Below are positions 34,873-42,058 of a stretch of 62,456 nt of DNA, piece after piece. This DNA is from Nostocales cyanobacterium. Its GTDB lineage: Bacteria > Cyanobacteriota > Cyanobacteriia > Cyanobacteriales > Nostocaceae. The notes beneath the pieces were generated by a model, which was given only the letters and a program-made list of their open reading frames with translations, was not told the origin of the DNA and did no database searches. The first letter of the stretch is position 1, and each line of letters starts with the position of its first letter. Position numbers and translations under genes: made by a program. The stretch covers positions 1 through 62,456 of the forward strand of contig RDXV01000007.1 in NCBI GenBank assembly GCA_004292695.1, in the 5' to 3' direction.

Positions 34873-35817
34873 TTACCTAATTTCTAATATTGCTAAAAAA
34901 GTACATTCCCAAACCAACCGAGGTTGAGCATAAGCTAATAAATGTTTGCGAGTTTTTTCTAACTGTTCAATGATACTAGATTTATGTGTTTGTTGCCAGT
35001 AATATTGTTGTAAATAATCAATTAACCAAATTTGTGCTTCTGTATCTAATTCCTGATTTATTTTCTTAGCTAATTCTAAAGCATGACGAAACGAAGTAGG
35101 TTTTTTTTTCACATCTTGCAATAATTGACCATCAATATTTTGTAGTTGTTGATAAGCTAAAATTGCACTTCCTGGACTTCCCGCAGCTAGACTAATAATT
35201 TCTGGATATTGTAAAATTTCACCATGACCTGTTTTAGTTAAAACTTCAGCCACAGCACCATGATCTAAACGATAAAAAGGAACTTTTTGACAGCGAGAAA
35301 CCAAAGTCGGTAAAATCGCATCTGGGGAAGGAGCAATTAAAATTAAAGTTGCCTTTCCTGGTTCTTCCAAAGTTTTTAATAAAGCATTGGCGGCAGATTC
35401 AGCCATAGTTTCCGCCTGTTCTAAAACTACCACATTTCTGGGAGCTTCTAAAGGTGGACGGGATAAAAATTGGGTAATTTCTCTTACTTGTTCCAAACGA
35501 ATTACCGGGGGTGCTTTGCGTTTTACTCCTTTTTCTGCTGCTTCTGCTGCGGTTAACCTTTGTCCTTGATATTGATAAGTTGGTTCAACCCAAAATAAAG
35601 CGGGGTGGTTTCCTTGACGAATACGATTTTTTAAAATAGGTAATTGTTCAGGTTTTACAGAATTTGAAAATAACAACTCAATAAAACATTTAGCGGCTAA
35701 ACTTCTGCCAACACCATCAGCACCCACAAATAAATAAGCAGGTGCGACTCTGCTTTTAGTAACAGAAGAAGTTAATAAATCAATAGCTTGTTGTTGTCCT
35801 ATCAATTCCTCAAACAT
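34873..35817 (-). CDS. holB: DNA polymerase III delta' subunit HolB
   Basis: This 314-aa AAA+ clamp-loader subunit contains FEELIGQQQAIDLLTSSVTK, a degenerate P-loop VGADGVGRSLAAKCF with Arg in place of the Walker A Lys, VIRLEQVREITQFLSRPP, VVLEQAETMAESAANALLKTL and the SRC sensor motif LVSRCQKVPF. The altered P-loop agrees with delta' being the non-hydrolysing stator of the clamp loader. A C-terminal helical collar domain begins near residue 205. It lies immediately downstream of tmk on the same strand (73-base gap filled by repeats), the usual tmk-holB pairing of bacteria. The stop codon lies beside a dispersed repeat. Confidence 0.93.
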   Translation of the reverse strand: MFEELIGQQQAIDLLTSSVTKSRVAPAYLFVGADGVGRSLAAKCFIELLFSNSVKPEQLPILKNRIRQGNHPALFWVEPTYQYQGQRLTAAEAAEKGVKRKAPPVIRLEQVREITQFLSRPPLEAPRNVVVLEQAETMAESAANALLKTLEEPGKATLILIAPSPDAILPTLVSRCQKVPFYRLDHGAVAEVLTKTGHGEILQYPEIISLAAGSPGSAILAYQQLQNIDGQLLQDVKKKPTSFRHALELAKKINQELDTEAQIWLIDYLQQYYWQQTHKSSIIEQLEKTRKHLLAYAQPRLVWECTFLAILEIR

Positions 35818-35823
35818 AATTTA

Positions 35824-35905
35824 TAAGGAGTCAGGAGTCAGGAGTCAGAATATTTGGAAAAATCGTCAATTCATCCGCGTTTATCTGCGTTCATCTGCGT
35901 TCAAT
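35824..35905. repeat. Repeats between tmk and holB
   Basis: Three copies of GGAGTCA (35824-35850) precede TCATCCGCGTTTATCTGCG-type units (35870-35905). The latter supply the last two Arg codons and the stop of tmk. Confidence 0.8.
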
Positions 35906-36523
35906 AATTCTAGAAATTAAAATTTCTTGGATATTTATGTGTACTAATTCTTGACTTAAACTACCATCAAAACGAACAATTCTATCTGGATAATTTATCG
36001 CTAATTCCGTATATCCTTGTTGTACACGATAATGAAAATCAATAGCTTCCTGTTCAATTCTATCTAATTTACTTTGACCACGTTTCCGTGCAAGTCCTAC
36101 CTCTACATCTACATCTAACCAAATAGTTAAATCACTTTGCAAACCACCGGTTGCAATATCATTTAATTGCTGAATTAAACTCATATTTAAACCCCTACCA
36201 TAACCTTGATAAGCAATAGTAGAATCAGTGTAGCGATCGCATAAAATGTATTTACCCTGTGCCAAATTTGGTTTTAATTCCTGTGCTGTGTGTTGCGCCC
36301 TATCAGCAGCATATAACAACAATTCTGTAATTTCATTAACAGGCTTATCCTCAGACTTTTCTAATAATAACCTTCTTAAATCCTTACCTAACTCCGTTCC
36401 CCCAGGTTCACGAGTCAACACCACCGACACACCCAAACTTGCTAACCATTGACTACATAGTTGCATTTGGGTAGTCTTCCCGCAACCTTCCACACCCTCA
36501 AAAACAATTAATTTACCGTTCAT
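35891..36523 (-). CDS. tmk: Thymidylate kinase Tmk
   Basis: This 210-aa P-loop kinase phosphorylates dTMP to dTDP. The P-loop is FEGVEGCGKTTQMQL (about residues 8-22), the substrate loop VLTREPGGTELGKDLRRLLL, and the nucleotide/Mg loop YILCDRYTDSTIAYQGYGRG. The LID region is VGLARKRGQSKLDRIE. All active residues are present. The last residues (IERR) and the TGA stop are encoded by a GAACGCAGATGAACGCAG dispersed repeat, so the original C-terminus was probably replaced by the repeat; this lies outside the catalytic core. Upstream of holB, as in many bacteria. Confidence 0.95.
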   Translation of the reverse strand: MNGKLIVFEGVEGCGKTTQMQLCSQWLASLGVSVVLTREPGGTELGKDLRRLLLEKSEDKPVNEITELLLYAADRAQHTAQELKPNLAQGKYILCDRYTDSTIAYQGYGRGLNMSLIQQLNDIATGGLQSDLTIWLDVDVEVGLARKRGQSKLDRIEQEAIDFHYRVQQGYTELAINYPDRIVRFDGSLSQELVHINIQEILISRIIERR

Positions 36524-36639
36524 CTGATTAATTCCCCACCCTGAAATTTATTACCCTAAAATACCGGGTTAGTTCATAATGACACTAATTTGTTTATGAT
36601 ATTTTTCGGATATCTCAATCAGGCATAAATTAAATAGAT

Positions 36640-37704
36640 ATGATAGATAAAGATAATTTATTACTGCGTAATCTTTGGTACTATGCTCTACCTAGTCACC
36701 TACTCAAACCCGGTAAAATGATAGCAAAAACTATCCTTGGTGAACCCGTGTTACTGATGAGAAATAAACAGGGTGAAGCATCCGCAGTTTATGATATTTG
36801 TCCCCATCGAGCAGTACCTTTAAGTTGTGGTAGATTTGACGGTCAAGAAGTAGAATGTTGTTATCATGGATGGAGATTTAACCCCCAAGGAAACTGTGTA
36901 GAAATCCCTTCATTATTACCAGAACAAAACACAGATTTAAGTCGTTATAATGTCAAATTCTATCCTATTTATGAAGTCCAAGGCAATATTTGGATTTACA
37001 TGAATGATGATAATAATTATGATTTAGAAGAGATAAAAAAACAAGTCCCAATTGTTAAATGTTTTGATCAAAAACAACCTGATTTAGTAGAAGTAATGCC
37101 CTTTCCTTGCTTCATAGATCATGCAGTTACAGGCTTAATGGACCCTGCCCACTCTCCTTATGTACATAGGGTTTGGTGGTGGCGAGGTGGAGAATTACAC
37201 GAAGAAGTAAAACAATTTGATCCTTCACCTTTAGGCTTTACAGTTAGAAAACATAAAATATCAGAAAATAATGAAAATATGAGCCGCCTATATTGGTTAG
37301 TTGGTGGTGGTATTCCTGAAGTGGAAATATCTTTTCGTTTACCAGGAGTGAGAATAGAAGAAATTGAATTTGGTAAACATCGAGTTTCCAACCTCACCGC
37401 AGTTACTCCTATTTCTGAAAACCTTACAGAAGTAAACTTTATTCTCTATGGAATGCCGGGATGGATTAAAATATTTAAACCCTTAATTCATATCTTAGCG
37501 AGACAATTTTTAGGACAAGATCGAGCAGTAGTAGAAAAACAACAAATCGGCTTAAAACACAACCCAATTTTACGTTTAATTAAAGATTCCGATATGCAAG
37601 CACAATGGTACTTTCAATTAAAAAAAGAATTTGCCAAAGCAGCAGCAGAAAACAGAGAATTTATCAACCCAGTCAAAAGTGTACTATTAAAATGGAGAGC
37701 ATAA
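36640..37704 (+). CDS. Rieske 2Fe-2S aromatic-ring-type oxygenase (354 aa)
   Basis: The Rieske site is C54-P-H56 and C73-C-Y-H76 (YDICPHRAVPLSCGRF, VECCYHGWRFNPQG). The catalytic mononuclear iron motif is GLMDPAHSPYVHRVWWW (Asp, His, His). The remaining sequence has a PaO/VanA-like catalytic domain. Unlike the other Rieske protein in the window (26436-27770), it has no C-terminal membrane helices or CxxC motif, so it belongs to a different subgroup. It needs a reductase partner, which is not encoded nearby. It is a single gene divergent from tmk. Substrate unknown; phytosterol, carotenoid or aromatic substrates are possible by family. Confidence 0.88.
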   Translation: MIDKDNLLLRNLWYYALPSHLLKPGKMIAKTILGEPVLLMRNKQGEASAVYDICPHRAVPLSCGRFDGQEVECCYHGWRFNPQGNCVEIPSLLPEQNTDLSRYNVKFYPIYEVQGNIWIYMNDDNNYDLEEIKKQVPIVKCFDQKQPDLVEVMPFPCFIDHAVTGLMDPAHSPYVHRVWWWRGGELHEEVKQFDPSPLGFTVRKHKISENNENMSRLYWLVGGGIPEVEISFRLPGVRIEEIEFGKHRVSNLTAVTPISENLTEVNFILYGMPGWIKIFKPLIHILARQFLGQDRAVVEKQQIGLKHNPILRLIKDSDMQAQWYFQLKKEFAKAAAENREFINPVKSVLLKWRA

Positions 37705-37732
37705 AGATCATAAAAAAACCATCATAACTTGC

Positions 37733-37798
37733 AGATCCCCGACTTCTTTTATGAAGTGAATAAATAAGGTGTTAATTAATCATAGAAGTCGGGGATCT
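37733..37798. repeat. Hairpin repeat AGATCCCCGACTTCT, copy 3
   Basis: Perfect 15-bp arms (37733-37747 and 37784-37798) are 36 bases apart, between the Rieske gene and the convergent 36-aa membrane gene. Confidence 0.85.
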
Positions 37799-37812
37799 CA
37801 TAAATATAAAAA

Positions 37813-37923
37813 CTATTTTTTCGTAGTGAAAACAGTAGTAAACATCATTACCATCCCACCAACAAGAATAGTAACTCCTAAAATTCCCGTAATTAAATCT
37901 AAAGTACCAGTATCAACTTCCAT
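37813..37923 (-). CDS. Small single-span membrane protein (36 aa)
   Basis: The frame reads MEVDTGTLDLITGILGVTI, then LVGGMVMMFTTVFTTKK and stop. A single hydrophobic helix spans about residues 8-32 and ends with a basic tail, the layout of small thylakoid proteins (Psb/Pet/Ndh class), though I could not match it to a named one. A good ribosome site, GGAG, lies 9 bases before the ATG. The gene is isolated and convergent with the Rieske gene. A real short gene is likely; identity unknown. Confidence 0.6.
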   Translation of the reverse strand: MEVDTGTLDLITGILGVTILVGGMVMMFTTVFTTKK

Positions 37924-38257
37924 ATTTCTAGACTCCAAAATTTACCAATAACATTAGAGTAAAACACTACTTGCATAAATGCAATAACAGGTAGTGAATA
38001 TATTACCAATTAACACCGAGATAGTGTTTGATAACTTGCCTACTTTCCTAAAATATTTTGCCTACATAGTAAAAAAATATCTGTAAAATAGTGGCTTAAA
38101 TTACACTATTTTTTGGCAATTTGGTTTAACATCAAACCTGCTACCTTGTAGCGAAGATGGATAACTTATCATTAGAAAACTGAGAAAAATTTTAACTTTT
38201 AGCTTTGTGATTTAGCAATTTAATTTTAGCTATTACCAATTACCAATTACCAAATAT
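37924..38257. other. Divergent promoter region between the small membrane gene and hlyD
   Basis: These 334 bases contain no gene. It is AT-rich and holds the minus-strand promoter near 37950-38000. A tract of ATTACCA units lies at 38231-38255, directly against the HlyD-family start, leaving no ribosome-binding site. Confidence 0.5.
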
Positions 38258-39754
38258 ATGAAATATTCTCTATCTGCAAATCCTGTACAAGCACGTCAAA
38301 CCAAAGAAAATTTTGCTAAACCAGAGGAAAAATTATCCTATGAATTAGGGAAAGCTGTACAAGAATTACCACCAATTTATACAAGATTATTAGCAGGAAC
38401 TATTAGTGTAATTGTATTTGGGGCGATTTCCTGGGCGCATTTTTCCAAAGTTGATGAAGTAGCAACCGCACCAGGGGAATTAATAGCTGCTACCCAAGTC
38501 AGACCGGTAACATCTTTAGGTAATGGATCTATTTTAGCAGTGAAAGTTAAAGAAGGTGATCGTGTAACTAAAGATCAAATTTTAATTGAACGTGATCCGA
38601 ATTTACAACAAACTGATGTTAATAGATTAGCAAAAGCTAGTAAATTAATTGAGGAAGATTTACAAAGATTACAAGCGGAAAGAACAGGGGAAAAAACAGC
38701 AGGTACAAAATTACAAGATGAGTTATTAAGTTCTCGGTTATTAGATTATCAAGCCAAACAAGCAGCAGCGGAAGCAGAAGCACAACGTCAACTTTCAATT
38801 ATCAAACAAGCCAAAATTAGATTAACCCGCTTACAAGAAAACTTAGAAACTGCGAAAACCACTGTTACTTATGCTCAAGATAACTTAGTTAATGCTAAAA
38901 ATATCTATAATAAGTTAGCAGACAGTTTAAAAATTGCCCAACAAAGAGAAGAAAATCTGAGAACTTTGTTAAATCCTGGTGCTGTTCCTAGAGTTGATTA
39001 TTTAGAAGCACAGGAAAGATTAAATAGAGCAAATACAGATATTATTAGAGCAACAAATGAAGTAACTAATGCTCAAAGTCGGGTTACAGAAGCACAAGAT
39101 AAAGTCACATCTTTAGAGAAAGATATTGCTGCACAAACACAAGAAATTAGTCAAGCAGAACAAAATTATCAAGCTGCAAAAAATCAGAATTTGAGATTGC
39201 AGTCAGAAAGACGGAGTGAAATTTTAACACAAATAAATCGGCGTAAAGAAGAATTAACTAATGTTGCAGGACAATTAGAACAAGCAAAAAAACAAAAAGA
39301 TGGGGAAACTATCAAAGCTCCCGTTGCGGGAACAATTTATAAAATTAAAGCTACAAAGGGACCCGTACAATCTGGGGAGGAATTATTATCAATTCTACCA
39401 GAGGGTGAAGAAATGTTGTTAGAAGTCAAAGTTTTAAATAGGGATATTGGTTTTATTGGTCAGGGAATGAAAGCAAAGGTGAAATTAGCAACTTTTCCCT
39501 TTCAAGAGTTTGGTGTAGTTGATGGTGAGGTTATACAAGTTAGTCCCAATGCAGTAGTTGATGAGAAATTAGGTTTAGTATTTCCCACAAGAATTAAGTT
39601 AAATAAACATTATATGAATGTTAGGGGTAAAAAAGTGGAATTTACCCCAGGGATGGTAGCAAATGCGGAAATTGTAACTAGGAAAAAATCTATTTTGACC
39701 TTTATTGTTGAACCAATTACCCGCAGGTTTAGTGAGGCTTTTTCTGTGAGGTAA
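38258..39754 (+). CDS. HlyD-family secretion adaptor (membrane fusion protein, 498 aa)
   Basis: The cytoplasmic N-terminus (residues 1-45) is followed by one membrane helix (RLLAGTISVIVFGAISWAHF, about 45-64). Then come the first half of the biotinyl-lipoyl domain (PVTSLGNGSILAVKVKEGDRV), a very long alpha-helical hairpin (about 120-345, Gln/Glu/Ala-rich), and the second half (IKAPVAGTIYKIKATKGPVQS) with beta-barrel (GQGMKAKVKLATFPFQEFGVV). This is the layout of type I secretion adaptors (HlyD/PrsE). It bridges an inner-membrane ABC transporter to TolC. No ABC transporter or TolC gene is present beside it, so it works with partners encoded elsewhere; RTX proteins at 1-4912 are conceivable substrates. 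A tandem repeat replaces the region before the start. Confidence 0.88.
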   Translation: MKYSLSANPVQARQTKENFAKPEEKLSYELGKAVQELPPIYTRLLAGTISVIVFGAISWAHFSKVDEVATAPGELIAATQVRPVTSLGNGSILAVKVKEGDRVTKDQILIERDPNLQQTDVNRLAKASKLIEEDLQRLQAERTGEKTAGTKLQDELLSSRLLDYQAKQAAAEAEAQRQLSIIKQAKIRLTRLQENLETAKTTVTYAQDNLVNAKNIYNKLADSLKIAQQREENLRTLLNPGAVPRVDYLEAQERLNRANTDIIRATNEVTNAQSRVTEAQDKVTSLEKDIAAQTQEISQAEQNYQAAKNQNLRLQSERRSEILTQINRRKEELTNVAGQLEQAKKQKDGETIKAPVAGTIYKIKATKGPVQSGEELLSILPEGEEMLLEVKVLNRDIGFIGQGMKAKVKLATFPFQEFGVVDGEVIQVSPNAVVDEKLGLVFPTRIKLNKHYMNVRGKKVEFTPGMVANAEIVTRKKSILTFIVEPITRRFSEAFSVR

Positions 39755-40151
39755 TGATTTATAATAGAATAGATCCCTGACTTCTTTGATAAGTTAGGGA
39801 TCTGGGTATTTTCTATTTGGGATTCAGAGTAATTCAAAGTAATTAAGATTCATTAAAATTATTACCTTATTAGTTTAGAATTAGTTAAGTAAAACTTTTC
39901 TCTATTATGTAAGTATACTGATCAGTCACAACACTAGAAATTTCACCTGTAAATTTTTTTATCAGCTATCTACTAAAAATGCTAAATCCAGAGTATAATT
40001 ACCTTGAATTGTATAAAAACTTTTACAAGTATATACCTTTAAACAATAAGTAAAATTTATTCACTTTCAGTTAATACAATAAAAAATAGCGGATTTTTGC
40101 TAGTCAACTAATTAACTTTAGCTGTTATCACACAGGTGGGGATATCTCTCA
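39755..40151. other. Intergenic region before the vWA/tubulin-like locus
   Basis: These 397 bases contain no gene. The hairpin repeat copy 4 is at 39771-39803. The rest is AT-rich and should include the promoter of the three-gene locus. A purine stretch, GGTGGGGA, lies about 10 bases before the ATG at 40152. Confidence 0.55.
39771..39803. repeat. Hairpin repeat AGATCCCCGACTTCT, copy 4 (diverged)
   Basis: The arms AGATCCCTGACTT and AAGTTAGGGATCT (one mismatch) have a short loop, 16 bases after the HlyD stop. It may end transcription of that gene. Confidence 0.75.
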
Positions 40152-41996
40152 ATGGATATTGATAAATTAAAACAATATTTTCAACATATATTAAACATAT
40201 TATACCCAAGTATTGCTGCTATAACTTTGGTATCAAATTATCACATTCACCCCGTCTTGGCTGAAAATACCCGTAAAGGCGGTATAGATTGGATTGTAGT
40301 AGTAGATACTTCTGCTTCCATGCGTGGGGTAGGGGGAACAAAAAACATTTTTACTCAAGTTAAAAATTCTATCAGTGATTTTGTTAACACTGCCAGAGTA
40401 GGAGATTCAGTTACCCTTTATACCTTTGATCAAGACGTACAATTAAAAACTGAAAATATTACCATCACCAAAAACGAGGACAGGGGTAAACTCAAACAAA
40501 TAATCAATGCACTCCAAGCTAATGGAATAAGGACTCATACAGGAAAAGCAGTACAAGCAGCTTTAACACATTCTGCTAAATTAAATCAACGTGCTGATAC
40601 TTTAGGGAGAACCGTCAGTATAGTATTTTTAACAGATGGACTAGAAGATACACGGGGAATAAACAACCCTATCTCCATACCTAGCAACACTCAATTATTA
40701 CAGCAGCAACAGTGTAAACCCTATGTATTTTTTGTATCTTTGGGACTCAAAGAACATGAAAAGCAATTAAATGATTTTGCTAATCATCCAGCATTGTGTA
40801 AAAAAGGACAAGTATTAAGAGATCCAGGGGGAGCAAAATTAAACCAACTAGCGCAAAGTATACGTCCAGTTTTAGTTAAACCAAAATTAGAGATTGAAAC
40901 ACCAAAAAATCACAACCAAACAGTAGCACCTGGTAGCATGACTCAACCTTTTAATATTGATGGGATGAGTAATGTTAACACTAAAGTCAAAGTCAAATTA
41001 GCAGATCCTAAGCAAACGGGTATTAGTTTAATTTCACCAAATCAACAACAAGAAATTAACTTAGCAGAGAATCAACCTACATCTATTCCTATACAATTAA
41101 AAATACCTGAAAATGCACAAGGTGGAACAAAAAATATTCGTTTAATTTTAACTGCAAATGATAAATCTATTGCTCCCATTTCTCTTGATGTACCTGTAAC
41201 AATTCAATGGTTAATAGATATACAACCCAAAACCATAGATTTTGGTGAAATTCAAGCAGGAAAAAACACAAACACGCAAACCTTAGTAGTTAATAGCAAT
41301 CAATCAGGAACAGCTAACTTACAATTACAAAATCATCCTCAAGATATTACTTTAATTACATCTAGTAACATCTCTTTAAATAAAGGTGAGAATAAAATTC
41401 CCATTCAGTTACAAATATCTAATCATAGTGGTGAAGGGGAAAAAAGTTTTAATTTAGTTATCAATCCAAATAATAAAGATGGGATTAGTAGCGGAACAAA
41501 AGCTAAATTAACTATCTTTATTCCCCTGTACAGAAAAATAATAATCTGGTCAATTTTATTTATTCTTTTATTATTAATAGCCCTAATTATCCTCTGCTTA
41601 ATTAAGCGTAAAACACCTTGGGAATTATTACAAGATTTCCGTAGTCGTAAAAACTTAGAAGGGGAATTAGAAATTATTAACCCATTACCGAGAACATCAG
41701 AAGAACAATTTATTAGCCTCACCCAACTACAATTAAACAGAGTAATATTAAGTGAGTTAATCACTGCATTTTCATCAACTGATAATGATGCAGAATTAAC
41801 AACAATTTGGCGTTTAGGTAAGAAAAAAGTTTATTTAAACCTGCTCAAAGGTAAAATAATTATCAACAATCAAGAAATTACTTCTACGGAACTGTACGAT
41901 AATGATACAATTGAAATTGGTAACATAACACTGAAATATTACTGGAATGGAAACCAACGCCCCTTTGAACAGAACCCAGGGGAAATCAATTTTTAA
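40152..41996 (+). CDS. Membrane-anchored von Willebrand A protein, first gene of a tubulin-like locus (614 aa)
   Basis: A hydrophobic export/anchor segment (about residues 15-37, ILYPSIAAITLVSNYHIHPV) is followed by a vWA domain at about 45-250. The MIDAS metal motif is D52-T-S-A-S (VVVDTSASMRG), with THTGKAV and FLTDGLEDTRG as the other loops. Next come about 200 residues of beta-sandwich-like repeats (TKVKVKLADPKQTGI, TIDFGEIQAGKNTNTQTL). One strong helix, IIIWSILFILLLLIALIILC (about 464-484), crosses the membrane. A cytoplasmic tail of about 128 residues ends in a segment resembling the end of an FHA domain (ELYDNDTIEIGNITLKYYW). The topology suggests an extracytoplasmic ligand-binding module coupled to a cytoplasmic domain. 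It lies 62 bases before the tubulin-like gene. No function is known to me. Confidence 0.85.
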   Translation: MDIDKLKQYFQHILNILYPSIAAITLVSNYHIHPVLAENTRKGGIDWIVVVDTSASMRGVGGTKNIFTQVKNSISDFVNTARVGDSVTLYTFDQDVQLKTENITITKNEDRGKLKQIINALQANGIRTHTGKAVQAALTHSAKLNQRADTLGRTVSIVFLTDGLEDTRGINNPISIPSNTQLLQQQQCKPYVFFVSLGLKEHEKQLNDFANHPALCKKGQVLRDPGGAKLNQLAQSIRPVLVKPKLEIETPKNHNQTVAPGSMTQPFNIDGMSNVNTKVKVKLADPKQTGISLISPNQQQEINLAENQPTSIPIQLKIPENAQGGTKNIRLILTANDKSIAPISLDVPVTIQWLIDIQPKTIDFGEIQAGKNTNTQTLVVNSNQSGTANLQLQNHPQDITLITSSNISLNKGENKIPIQLQISNHSGEGEKSFNLVINPNNKDGISSGTKAKLTIFIPLYRKIIIWSILFILLLLIALIILCLIKRKTPWELLQDFRSRKNLEGELEIINPLPRTSEEQFISLTQLQLNRVILSELITAFSSTDNDAELTTIWRLGKKKVYLNLLKGKIIINNQEITSTELYDNDTIEIGNITLKYYWNGNQRPFEQNPGEINF

Positions 41997-42058
41997 AGTA
42001 TAAGTTTTGCTACATAAGTTTTGCTACATAACTTTTGCATGATATCAGAGGAGATTTA

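Noticed and set aside
34706-34927. 73-codon plus-strand frame overlapping the 3' end of holB
   Set aside because: It has no recognisable domain and runs through an ACGCAAAGG-type dispersed repeat into the antisense of holB.
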